64,000 bases of DNA from Helichrysum umbraculigerum (Eukaryota > Streptophyta > Magnoliopsida > Asterales > Asteraceae), in NCBI GenBank assembly GCA_949592205.1, contig CATIUR010000001.1, positions 217,006,250-217,070,249 of the forward strand, written 5' to 3'. Shown here in pieces: positions 43,001 to 55,200 of the stretch (within the stretch, counting starts at the first letter, position 1; each line of letters begins with the position of its first letter). The position numbers and the translations under genes are program-made. The notes beneath the pieces were generated by a model that worked only from the letters and a program-made list of their open reading frames with translations, ran no database searches and was not told where the DNA came from.

Positions 43001-46000
43001 TTATAAGAGTTTCGCAATGATATAATGTGTGTCCAAAACTGAGCTAATGTGAATGAGATATTGATTCACAAAGTAAGACATTTAATGTGTAGTTTATTGG
43101 GTTTGAGTTTGTCCCGCATCGGTGGGTGAACTAAACCTAGAGGTACCACCTACACTATAAATAGAGGTGTCTAGGCTCAATGTTAAACACACACAAAACC
43201 ACAAGCTTTTCATTAAAGGGGATACAAGTAATCTCCAATGAAATTTCGGGCAGTGTCAGTCAAGTCCGGCAGTACAAGCTGCTTCGAAACAACCATGTGT
43301 TGACTTATGACGAAAGCAGAAAATGTGTTTAAGAATTTTTTTTTAATAAAGTCATAAAATTGAGCACATTATGATATAATGTGTTCTTGATAAAAAAAAT
43401 GTTTCTACATTTATAGCATGACTTTGATTCGATAAAATTTTAATTGTATTATTAACGTATAATAATACATATATAGTTTATCAAATTTGTTGAAGTTGGC
43501 ATGATTCTTGAAGAAGGCTATCTTCCGTATGAGTTGTTGACGAATCTACCATTATTGTTATCCAAGAATAGAATAATCCAATTATATTATGGGATTTTAT
43601 ATGACTTGACAGTGTTTAGTGTCAAGATAAACCAATGAGAATTATGAAAATTCCACGGGAATATTATCTTAATTAATTGGTATTGGGAGATAGTCGGGTT
43701 GACTACAATATGATAGAGCGATAATGTGATTCATTACAGTTAGATAATGAAATGTTGCTCTCACCAACTACAAGTAAGAATAATTTCTTTGAAATATCTA
43801 TATGAAGTTGGTGCAATTTCGGACATCAATTATATTTGAGTTTGATTCCGAATGACGAAAAAAAAAAAAATAACTGGATGATAATTTGAATATGTGTCTT
43901 GTGTAAACAAGAACATATAACTGAAATTGTTATAATATTCATTAATTTGGGATATTATATTTTAGAATAGATTTTGTTTAAATTAATGATGAAATTGCAA
44001 GAAATATGAGAGGAGATTTCTTGTAATGAAATGAATATGAGTCGGAATGATGCATCTTCCGTTCATATGCTTAGGTCTTTGAAGTCTATGGCATGCTAGA
44101 CTTATACTAGTTAATTATAATCATCTGCAGTGATTAATGTTAACGTCGAATATTCCAAGTTCCAAGTTGTATTTGGAAAGTATTTAAACAAAATCAATTT
44201 ATGTCATTCAGTGATATAAAGAATTTGGTATGTCGTGAAATCAAATTGATTGAGATAATGATGCAAGATTGTTTCCTTGATTAATATGGAATTAAGTTAG
44301 AATAAATCCTAAGAGAACTATATAGAGATAAAGATGTACATCTTTTGTTATATTATCTCGGGATTGAATTGCCTAAATGGAGCTCGGGTTTATGAGCGCT
44401 TATTCGAGTGTTGCAATTTTATTAAGATGCGAAAATTCTATGTTTCTAGGTCAAACCTAGAGTATAACTAAGAGTTACTCTGAATATGTGAACGTTTTAA
44501 ACACTAGTTATAGAGTTTAGTTAACTTTCTAACGGCATTTTTAATTGCATCATATATGAAAGTATGAGAAAGATGATAATATGCAAGACATGTGGGGGAA
44601 GTCAAGATAGATAATACTTCTTGTACGAAACTATAATAGGCATTTTTTTATAAAAATGTGGGGGTGTCTTTCATTTTGATATGAGAAGACCCGAATTCTA
44701 ATTAATCAAGTGTTGCACACAATGATCATTAGAATTGATTGGATAAAGTATACAAAAGTCATAATGTAAGATGAATGTTTTTTATATTGATTGATGGAGT
44801 ATACGAGGGTCATGACGGAAGAGTCTATAATTTCTATGATAACCGAGTGGAGTACACAAAGAGTCATAGAAATATAAGGTAAGATAATATTACTTTTACA
44901 TAAAAGTAAATATAAAAGAGTACTCAATTTGCTTACCTATTGTACAAAGTGTAGTGGAGATATGTTGAGATAACGGATTTATTAGATTTTACAATCAAGT
45001 GAGAATTGTAACGACTAACTAAAGTTGTCATGGACAACATAATACCACTAGAACAACTGATCTCTTTGTACGTTATCTATGATAACATTTCGGATCTGAC
45101 AACCATAGGGTTGAGAAGAGATCAAGTTGTGGAATGAGACTAAAGCTCCTGAAAGAAAAGTTTATACAAAGGAAAACCTAACCTAGTTGACTGGAGATCC
45201 CAAGATCTAGGTTCAATAGGACAACCTAATTGTATGAACTAAGGGAGGTCACTGTGGGGGAGTTCTTAAACCTCCAAAAACATGTGAGGGAGTTATTCAA
45301 CTTCCTAGTCCATTCCAATAAATAACAGTGACAAACAGTAATGTGAGGCTAAGCTTTTGGCTTTTAATGATATTTGTATAACTACAATGGTTTAAGTTAT
45401 TACAAAGAATCACCTATGTGAGAGAGAAGTGGGATCGCTTCGAAGGGAATTGTGGGGGGCGTAATTCCTAATAGCTCTTGCAGAACCAGGCTAGTGTTCA
45501 TGACCATAACGAACACGACTATGAGGACTTGACCATGTTAGGGAGAATCGTGTGTTAAATGCATTGTAGTCTACACAAATGGCAGACCAGTTCAAAGACA
45601 TCACGTTCTACTGAGAGCTAGGAGACTAAGTGCATTTAATAAGGGAGGGTTCAAAGGGTAACACCTACCTATCCTATGCAAGATTCAACCGTTGAGATTT
45701 CATTGGAACTTTCTTGTGTATTCAATCAATATCCATTCATGTGGGGGATTGTTGGAAAATTTAGTGAAATATGTGCATTTTTCACTAACTTTGGACACAT
45801 AATTTTTTATGTATATGTGGTATATATAAATATTCGTTTACATAATTGTTTTCTCCCTTATAAGAGCTTCGCAATGATATAATGTGTGTCCAAAACTGAG
45901 CTAATGTGAATGAGATATTGATTCACAAAGTAAGACATTTAATGTGTAGTTTATTGGGTTTGAGTTTGTCCCGCATCGGTGGGTGAACTAAACCTAGAGG

Positions 46001-49000
46001 TACCACCTACACTATAAATAGAGGTGTCTAGGCTCAATGTTAAACACACACAAAACCACAAGCTTTTCATTAAAGGGGATACAAGTAATCTCCAATGAAA
46101 TTTCGGGCAGTGTCAGTCAAGTCCGGCAGTACAAGCTGCTTCGAAACAACCATGTGTTGACTTATGACGAAAGCAGAAAATGTGTTTAAGAATTTTTTTT
46201 TAATAAAGTCATAAAATTGAGCACATTATGATATAATGTGTTCTTGATAAAAAAAATGTTTCTACATTTATAGCATGACTTTGATTCGATAAAATTTTAA
46301 TTGTATTATTAACGTATAATAATACATATATAGTTTATCAAATTTGTTGAAGTTGGCATGATTCTTGAAGAAGGCTATCTTCCGTATGAGTTGTTGACGA
46401 ATCTACCATTATTGTTATCCAAGAATAGAATAATCCAATTATATTATGGGATTTTATATGACTTGACAGTGTTTAGTGTCAAGATAAACCAATGAGAATT
46501 ATGAAAATTCCACGGGAATATTATCTTAATTAATTGGTATTGGGAGATAGTCGGGTTGACTACAATATGATAGAGCGATAATGTGATTCATTACAGTTAG
46601 ATAATGAAATGTTGCTCTCACCAACTACAAGTAAGAATAATTTCTTTGAAATATCTATATGAAGTTGGTGCAATTTCGGACATCAATTATATTTGAGTTT
46701 GATTCCGAATGACGAAAAAAAAAAAAATAACTGGATGATAATTTGAATATGTGTCTTGTGTAAACAAGAACATATAACTGAAATTGTTATAATATTCATT
46801 AATTTGGGATATTATATTTTAGAATAGATTTTGTTTAAATTAATGATGAAATTGCAAGAAATATGAGAGGAGATTTCTTGTAATGAAATGAATATGAGTC
46901 GGAATGATGCATCTTCCGTTCATATGCTTAGGTCTTTGAAGTCTATGGCATGCTAGACTTATACTAGTTAATTATAATCATCTGCAGTGATTAATGTTAA
47001 CGTCGAATATTCCAAGTTCCAAGTTGTATTTGGAAAGTATTTAAACAAAATCAATTTATGTCATTCAGTGATATAAAGAATTTGGTATGTCGTGAAATCA
47101 AATTGATTGAGATAATGATGCAAGATTGTTTCCTTGATTAATATGGAATTAAGTTAGAATAAATCCTAAGAGAACTATATAGAGATAAAGATGTACATCT
47201 TTTGTTATATTATCTCGGGATTGAATTGCCTAAATGGAGCTCGGGTTTATGAGCGCTTATTCGAGTGTTGCAATTTTATTAAGATGCGAAAATTCTATGT
47301 TTCTAGGTCAAACCTAGAGTATAACTAAGAGTTACTCTGAATATGTGAACGTTTTAAACACTAGTTATAGAGTTTAGTTAACTTTCTAACGGCATTTTTA
47401 ATTGCATCATATATGAAAGTATGAGAAAGATGATAATATGCAAGACATGTGGGGGAAGTCAAGATAGATAATACTTCTTGTACGAAACTATAATAGGCAT
47501 TTTTTTATAAAAATGTGGGGGTGTCTTTCATTTTGATATGAGAAGACCCGAATTCTAATTAATCAAGTGTTGCACACAATGATCATTAGAATTGATTGGA
47601 TAAAGTATACAAAAGTCATAATGTAAGATGAATGTTTTTTATATTGATTGATGGAGTATACGAGGGTCATGACGGAAGAGTCTATAATTTCTATGATAAC
47701 CGAGTGGAGTACACAAAGAGTCATAGAAATATAAGGTAAGATAATATTACTTTTACATAAAAGTAAATATAAAAGAGTACTCAATTTGCTTACCTATTGT
47801 ACAAAGTGTAGTGGAGATATGTTGAGATAACGGATTTATTAGATTTTACAATCAAGTGAGAATTGTAACGACTAACTAAAGTTGTCATGGACAACATAAT
47901 ACCACTAGAACAACTGATCTCTTTGTACGTTATCTATGATAACATTTCGGATCTGACAACCATAGGGTTGAGAAGAGATCAAGTTGTGGAATGAGACTAA
48001 AGCTCCTGAAAGAAAAGTTTATACAAAGGAAAACCTAACCTAGTTGACTGGAGATCCCAAGATCTAGGTTCAATAGGACAACCTAATTGTATGAACTAAG
48101 GGAGGTCACTGTGGGGGAGTTCTTAAACCTCCAAAAACATGTGAGGGAGTTATTCAACTTCCTAGTCCATTCCAATAAATAACAGTGACAAACAGTAATG
48201 TGAGGCTAAGCTTTTGGCTTTTAATGATATTTGTATAACTACAATGGTTTAAGTTATTACAAAGAATCACCTATGTGAGAGAGAAGTGGGATCGCTTCGA
48301 AGGGAATTGTGGGGGGCGTAATTCCTAATAGCTCTTGCAGAACCAGGCTAGTGTTCATGACCATAACGAACACGACTATGAGGACTTGACCATGTTAGGG
48401 AGAATCGTGTGTTAAATGCATTGTAGTCTACACAAATGGCAGACCAGTTCAAAGACATCACGTTCTACTGAGAGCTAGGAGACTAAGTGCATTTAATAAG
48501 GGAGGGTTCAAAGGGTAACACCTACCTATCCTATGCAAGATTCAACCGTTGAGATTTCATTGGAACTTTCTTGTGTATTCAATCAATATCCATTCATGTG
48601 GGGGATTGTTGGAAAATTTAGTGAAATATGTGCATTTTTCACTAACTTTGGACACATAATTTTTTATGTATATGTGGTATATATAAATATTCGTTTACAT
48701 AATTGTTTTCTCCCTTATAAGAGCTTCGCAATGATATAATGTGTGTCCAAAACTGAGCTAATGTGAATGAGATATTGATTCACAAAGTAAGACATTTAAT
48801 GTGTAGTTTATTGGGTTTGAGTTTGTCCCGCATCGGTGGGTGAACTAAACCTAGAGGTACCACCTACACTATAAATAGAGGTGTCTAGGCTCAATGTTAA
48901 ACACACACAAAACCACAAGCTTTTCATTAAAGGGGATACAAGTAATCTCCAATGAAATTTCGGGCAGTGTCAGTCAAGTCCGGCAGTACAAGCTGCTTCG

Positions 49001-49465
49001 GCCGTTGTACCCTGGGAAACAGACGACGTGTAGACGGCGAATCTGTTTTAAGGGAACTGTGTCCAACACGGGCCTCGGTCTTCTTTGAATAAGTTTGTTA
49101 AGGCGCGCGCTGATCTTCTTTATGAGATAAGTTTTCTTACATATCTCTTGTATTTATGTGTTTTACTTTTAATTGTTTCTTATTCGTTTGTTTATTATTT
49201 ATATTATTTTATTTATATTTGTTTGTAACTCTAGTGAGTTACATCTTATAAATATTAATAATATATTGAAGTTATATTCGGGTACGAAATATTTTTACCT
49301 ACAATTGATATATTCAAGAGCCTCATCTAGCCTTCCTAAATAAAAGTAGGATTTAACAATAAGGTGTGGTTTCCATAGCCCGGGGGAAGAATTAGCAGTT
49401 GTGTTGACTTCATCGGAAGTAAGAGTCTGCTCGCACACCCGAATTACCTGTTCATATCTCCTCAA
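40049..49465 (-). CDS. TPR and J-domain co-chaperone (3' part), exon split by an LTR element
   Basis: Minus-strand exons: 49465-49304 plus 42888-42857 (one exon split by the insertion at 42894-49303), 42715-42646, 42123-41917, 41239-41007, 40921-40843, 40514-40377 and 40276-40049 (stop TAA). TPR helices are visible (AGNEAYKSGKHAEAVEQYTA, CNRAAAYRGLGQI), followed by a coiled region and a J domain: LNMYLILGVE, DIKKAYRKAALRHHPDK with the HPD motif that stimulates Hsp70 ATPase, and LFKMIGEAYAVLSNPSK. This order, with the J domain near the C-terminus after TPRs, matches what I recall of the large plant proteins AT2G41520 and AT5G12430. Those exceed 1,000 residues, so roughly 700 N-terminal residues are missing; they are either beyond 64000, across a giant repeat-filled intron, or lost. 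Identification is firm. Functional status is doubtful because of the insertion, but see the finding on the in-phase donor. Confidence 0.88.
42894..43286 (+). repeat. LTR copy 1 (3'-truncated)
   Basis: 393 bases. It differs from copies 2 and 3 at about eight bases and one indel, all within its first ~130 bases; the remainder is identical by eye. Confidence 0.88.
45750..46143 (+). repeat. LTR copy 2 (internal, 3'-truncated)
   Basis: 394 bases. Its first part matches copy 3, and its 3' truncation point and downstream junction match copy 1, so it is a hybrid of the two outer LTRs. Confidence 0.88.
48607..49303 (+). repeat. LTR copy 3 (complete 3' LTR)
   Basis: 697 bases from TGTTGG to CTACA, followed directly by the target duplication. 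The last ~300 bases, from 49001, are absent from the other two copies. Confidence 0.88.
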
Positions 49466-49533
49466 CTGCAAAATGGGAGAGCACTTAATCACCAATGTAT
49501 TGATTTACGATTATTATTATCCAAATGTCTTAA

Positions 49534-49859
49534 ATAAAAGGTTATCTTTTCGTCGTAATTATTTTTATGTTGGAATTTATTCACGATCAGTTATTTTGAA
49601 TATAACATGTGAATGTGGATAAAAAATTTGGATAGGAGGTATACTATCACTCCTTATCGTGACAAGAGTGTCGTTTTATCATCACTTTAGTAAGTCTTGG
49701 AAATACAGTAAATTACGCATGATGACATAAATTCTAAATTTTTATGAACCCCAGATTTAACAATATACTTTTATTATATAACCAAAAACAAAAAAATGGT
49801 CCACCATCTCCGTCTTACCCCGTCTCTCTCACAACGGAAGCAAGAAAGGCGTAGGCTAA
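49534..49859. repeat. Dispersed repeat X, copy 2, interrupted by the Gypsy LTR
   Basis: Matches 25491-25822 almost throughout and stops in GTAGGCTAA exactly where the LTR at 49860 begins. It therefore serves as the pre-insertion target of the Gypsy element. The five bases gctaa are the expected target duplication; the other copy lies beyond the window. Confidence 0.75.
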
Positions 49860-52226
49860 TGTAACACCCCCAAATTTGGTGTTAGCGAAAGCATACATTG
49901 GGTGTTCCTAATCAAATATCAAAGCACACAGGATATAGCAAACGACTCTATATGCATCGTTTTAACAAAATACATTTATATAAGAAATGTTTACAATATT
50001 TGAAGCTGTACATAGCTCGTGTTCGATTTAAATGAGAGATTTCAGTACATAAGTACTTGTACAAAATATACTAATGCAAGAAAATCTCTAATATCTGCAT
50101 GCTGACTCGAGCTACAGTATCCCTGATGGCAGTCCAACCTACTGCTGTGTACCTGTGAAACATGCTAAAATGGGTCAGCTAAAGCTGGTGAGCTCACAGG
50201 TTTGAAATCAGATAATATCGTATGAACCGCAAGATATAAGCAGTGATTTGCAATCAGCAAATAAATAGTAGTGTATACAGCCATGAGCACATAGTCTGAG
50301 CTTAACTCGAGGGTCGGGTCCCATATAGAGAATTCCGAGCGAGGTGCCTCCACGAGTGCCTAATCCACACTCGTCTGAACAATTATTAGTACATCCGTTT
50401 ACCCAGTTAGTGCTTGCTAACCCGGACGAGGAGGGTCAATCCTATATGGTACCATATACTAATAATCACGCTACAACGTATTACCAAACTATGCTGACGG
50501 AGGACTTTGAAATGATTAGTGGAAAACAACTCATGTAGTATATTGTAAAGTTTGTACTTGCGTTCACATGTTAAAATAAGCATTGAATCACACCCCTGAG
50601 TGAAAAGCGTTAAAAAGAGGGGCTATGAGACTCACCTGAGTCTTGAGCGTTTGGTCAATAAACGTACGGTGCTTAATCAAGCAATGAGATGTCCGCAGAC
50701 AGATAACCTGAGGGTGTCCACGACACGCGATGGTTATTAATATGAGTCGGTATCTCAAAGGACTACCTTTGTAGTTGTTATACAACTATATATGTCCAAA
50801 TTACTACGATTTGGTTGATTATTAGATTTTTGTTTTGAAAACGTGTACGGCCCTTTGGTGACAGATTTATGGTATTAATCTCAACATTATTATCTTGTTT
50901 TTCTAAGTATTTTGCTTGTTTCATATATATATACTAATGTATTCCCGAAGTCGTGTAGTTGAAAGTTTAGAGTTTTTACTAGTCCAACACTTAGTGAAAA
51001 AAAATCTGAGTTTTCTGTGTTTTGCGACACAATATACGACACAAGGGTTTGTCATGCGACACAAGGGTTGTGTCGCATAGGAATGCGACACAAGGGTTGT
51101 GTCGCATAGGAATGCGACACAAGAGCTTAGCGACACACGGGTTGTGTCGCATAAGCGTTCGATGCTAAATCAATAGCGACATAAAGGTTGTGTCGTATTT
51201 GGTTTACGACACACGGTGTGACATAATGGTACGACATAAAATACGACACAATATGGTTTATGCGACACAACATGCGACACAAGCGTTGTGTCGCAAAGAT
51301 GAACACCAGCCCAGAAAGTTTCGGCTGTCGAGATTTTTCAACCCAAAACCCAAATCAAACTCATTTTTAGGCTACAAAACATTGTTATCTTCCTAGTATT
51401 GGACATATATGAGTTATATAAACTATCATAACGCAAAAACAAGTAGTAATTTGATAGATCTAGGAGTTTTTTTGTAAAAATTCTTACAATCGCAAATCGG
51501 GAGAGATGTAGTCCGAAAATGATGATAGTGCTTTTGTTAATCTTGTTCCCCTTGTAATGGTGATTTCGAAAATGTGAACTTTGTTGTCGGTTTTGCGAGA
51601 TCCGAAAATTTGGTGATGATGGGTTTGAGAGAGTTTAATGGTGTGTGTGTGTTTTTGTTGGAATGAAAATGAAAGAAAGAGAGAAGGAGAGGTGAGGTGT
51701 AGGTGAAAGCCTCGCCTTTTTCAGTCCTCGCCCCGTGCTCCGCACGGTGCTCGTTTACCCGATCGTTTAAGCGTTAAATATTTATTTTACACGTTAAAAT
51801 GTACGTTTTAAAATAAGGAAAATTACCCGATGTTTTGGTTGAGGTATTTCTTCAAATACTGTATATTTGAGTCATAAAAATTATAACTTAACTTTGTTTC
51901 GAGTGTTTGCGCGTTTAATATTTTAACCGCGTAGTTTCAGTTTGTACGATATGATTTATTTAGGAAATATTATCAGAATAATATTTTGAGTTTAATTGTG
52001 TTATTAATTAACCTTATATTATTTAATAAGATTGTTCACCAACGTCCGTATTGATTGAATCGAAATACACTTGATTTTGAAACGCGTACGATTTAATCAA
52101 ATCGTATAATCGTATATATTCAACAATATATATATTGATACATTAATTAGCCTAACACAGAACTAATTACATGTATTTACAATTGATTAGGCCCTAATTA
52201 ATAGTCCAAATTTGACGGGTGTCACA
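49860..52226 (-). repeat. 3' LTR of Gypsy element A (about 2.37 kb)
   Basis: On the plus strand it runs from TGTAACACCCCCAAATTTGG to GACGGGTGTCACA. The adjoining TTCTCCCCCTGTTA (52227-52240) is, on the element strand, the polypurine tract. The interior contains an inverted-repeat unit at 50982-51404. Its first ~223 bases differ from the matching part of the other LTR (57780-58000) at about six positions. Confidence 0.88.
50982..51404. repeat. Palindrome-rich segment within the 3' LTR, possible small inserted transposon
   Basis: Short inverted ends GTCCAACACT and AGTATTGGAC enclose many copies of TGCGACACAA and its inverse TTGTGTCGCA, some in 27-base tandem steps (51050-51150). Clustered subterminal motifs of this kind are known from CACTA elements, but neither CACTA ends nor a target duplication are clear. 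The matching part of the other LTR lies outside the window, so it cannot be shown to be an insertion. Confidence 0.45.
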
Positions 52227-52260
52227 TTCTCCCCCTGTTAGAAGAATTTCATCCCGAAAT

Positions 52261-55200
52261 TTAGTTCGATGTCGGATTTGATGTAGAGTCAGTGAAGAGT
52301 TGAGGATACTTGAGTCGCATTTGGTCCTCCCGTTCCCAGGTGAACTCCGGACCACGCCGAGAATTCCACCTGATCTTAACGATGGGAATACGACTTATTT
52401 TGAGTAGTTTGACCTCACGGTCCATGATTTCAGCGGGTTCCTCAACGAAATGAAGTTTGTCGTCAACTCGAATTTCATCGAGTGGAATGATATGCGTCTC
52501 ATCAGACATACACTTCTTCAAATTTGAAATATAAAAGGTGGGGTGCACGCTGCTGAGCTCGGATGGCAGCTGCAATCGGTATGCCACTGGACCAATCATC
52601 TCGAGGATCTCGAATGGTCCAATGTATCTGGGATTTAACTTCCCTCGTTTGCCAAATCGAATCACGCCTTTCCAAGGCGATACTTTGAGTAGTACTCGAT
52701 CTCCAACATGGAACTCGAGTGGTTTGCGTCTCACGTCAGCATAACTTTTCTGACGATCACGTGCGGTTTTGAGTTTGTTTTGGATACCAACGATTTTCTC
52801 GGTGGTTTCATGAATGATTTCCGGACCAGTGAGTTGGCTATCTCCCACTTCGGTCCAACAGATCGGTGATCGGCACTTACGACCGTACAGTGCCTCGAAT
52901 GGTGCAGCCTTAATGCTGGAATGATAACTGTTGTTGTACGAAAACTCGCACAAAGGTAGGTGTTTTTCCCAGTTTACACCGAAGTCAACTACGCAGGCTC
53001 GTAGCATGTCTTACAGTGTTTGAATGGTTCGTTCACTTTGGCCGTCGGTTTGAGGGTGGTATGCAGTACTCATATCGAGAGGGGTACCCAACGATTTCTG
53101 AAGTGATTGCCAAAAGTGAGATGTGAAGCGACTATCCCTATCGGAGATAATCGAGATTGGAACGCCGTGTCGAGAGACGATTTCCTTGATGTAGATTCGT
53201 GTAAGGCGTTCCATTTTATCAGTTTCCTTAATCGCCAGGAAATGTGCAGATTTCGTGAGACGATCGACGATCACCCAAATGGTATCGCAACCGCTCGATG
53301 ACTTAGGTAGTTTGGTTATGAAATCCATGGCGATTTGTTCCCATTTCCATTCGGGAATGTCGGGTTGTTGAAGTAAGCCAGAAGGTTTCTGGTATTCGGC
53401 TTTGACTTTTGAGCAAGTAAGGCACTTGCTAACGTATGTGGCGATTTCGGCTTTCATGTTCGGCCACCAATAAAACTCCTTGATGCCGTGGTACATTTTA
53501 TCGGATCCCGGGTGGATAGAATATTTGGACTTGTGAGCTTCATCCATCACCAAGTCTCGTAGGTTCCCAAAACTAGGCAACCAGATTCAGTTAGAGAAAC
53601 ACCTAACTCCGTTAGGTTTGATTTCGAATTGTTTATCCATGCCCCGCAAGGCTTCGTTTTTTATGTTATCGGGTTCGAGGGCTTTGAGTTGAGCAGCGAG
53701 GATCTGAATGTTTAGATCATTATGAATAGTCATACTGAGGGCTCGGACTCGAAGCGGTTTCGTTCTTTCTTTTCGGCTGAGGGCATCTGCAACCACATTT
53801 GCTTTCCCTGGATGATATTTGATTTCGCAGTCGTAATCGGTAAGCAACTCGACCCATCGACGTTGCCTCATGTTGAGATCCTTCTGATCGAATATGTGTT
53901 GGAGACTTTTATGGTCAGTAAAGATTGTGCACTTAGTGCCGGATAGATAATGTCTCCATATTTTGAGAGCAAATACGACAGCTCCAAGTTCAAGGTCGTG
54001 AGTAGTGTAGTTCTTTTCGTGGATTTTGAGTTGTCGTGAGGCGTAAGCAATGACCTTGTCTCATTGCATCAACACACAACCGAGACCTTGATGTGAAGCA
54101 TCGCAGTATACCACGAAGTCATCGGTGCCTTCGGGTAATGATAAGATTGGAGCACTGCAAAGCTTTTGTTTCAGAAGTTGAAATGCTGACTCTTGTTTTT
54201 CGGTCCAGTCGAACTTTTTGTCTTTCTGAGTCAGTGTCGTGAGTGGCAAGGCTATTTTTGAGAAATTCTCGATGAATCGTCGATAGTAGCCGGCCAGTCC
54301 TAAAAACTGCCGTACTTCGGTTGGAGTTGTTGGCGATTGCCAATTTTTGATAGCCTCGATTTTTGATGGATCGACATGAATTCCCTGACTATCGATAATG
54401 TGTCGAAGGAATTGAACGGTTTGTATCCAGAACTCACACTTGGAGAATTTGGCGTAAAGCTCCTCGTGTCTAAGTAGTTCTAGAATGGTTTTGAGATGTT
54501 GCGCGTGTTCCTGTTCGTTGCGCGAATAGATGAGAATGTCATCGATGAAAACAATGACAAACTTGTCGAGGTAAGGTTTGCACACCCGATTCATAAGATC
54601 CATGAATACAGCCGGTGCGTTGGTTAGACCAAAAGGCATCACTTGAAACTCGTAGTGACCATATCGGGTTCGAAATGCAGTTTTCGGGATGTCGGTGTCA
54701 CGAACACGCAGTTGATGATAACCTGACCGAAGATCGATCTTTGAATAATAGCTCGACCCTTGAAGTTGGTCGAATAGGTCATCGATTCGAGGTAGTGGAT
54801 AACGGTTCTTGACGGTCAATTTGTTCAACTCTCGGTAGTCGATACACATTCTGAATGAACCATCTTTCTTTTTGACAAATAGGACCGGAGCACCCCAAGG
54901 TGAGGAACTCGGCCTAATAAATCCTCTTTCCAGGAGTTCCTGTAATTGGGTGGATAACTCCTGAAGTTTGGATGGGGCTAAGCGGTATGGTGCTCGGGCT
55001 ACCGGTGCAGCACCTGGCATGAGATCGATCGAGAACTCAACCTGTCTAGGCGGCGGTAGACCAGGTAGTTCTTCGGGAAAGACTTCTGGAAAATCTCGTA
55101 CGATTGGCACATCCTCAAGTCGCTTCTCCTCCGACTTTTTCTCCATGATGTGTGCGAGGATGGCTGGATAACCCTTTCTCAGAAATTTTCGGGTTTTCAA

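Larger units (their letters stand above)
42894..49303 (+). mobile_element. Non-autonomous LTR retrotransposon with three LTRs and two internal units
   Basis: Bounded by TGTTGGAAAATTTAG at the left, CTACA at the right and the 5-bp target duplication attga (42889-42893 and 49304-49308). LTR copies start at 42894, 45750 and 48607. The third is full-length (697 bases, to 49303); the first two stop at the same point, after GCTGCTTCG (43286 and 46143), where a deletion joins them to internal sequence. Each LTR has a TATA box (tataaata at 43156, 46013 and 48870). The two internal regions (43287-45749 and 46144-48606, 2,463 bases each) look identical and lack long ORFs. The purine tract GTGGGGGAT precedes LTRs 2 and 3, as in Ty1/Copia-type elements. 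The primer site was lost with the deletion. The element lies antisense to the TPR-J gene. Confidence 0.9.

Noticed and set aside
42826..43017. 63-codon minus-strand ORF ending in NKQENLGHFKERY
   Set aside because: Not a separate gene: its end is the stranded half of the split TPR-J exon, and its beginning is antisense LTR sequence.
44706..47784. Two identical 73-codon ORFs, at 44706-44927 and 47563-47784
   Set aside because: Chance frames in the duplicated internal units, antisense to the element, with no family resemblance.
42894..49303. Assembly artefact as explanation for the 2.86-kb direct repeat
   Set aside because: Not excluded, but the differing first LTR, full third LTR and outer-only target duplication fit a real unequal exchange better than a collapsed or doubled contig; long reads would decide.
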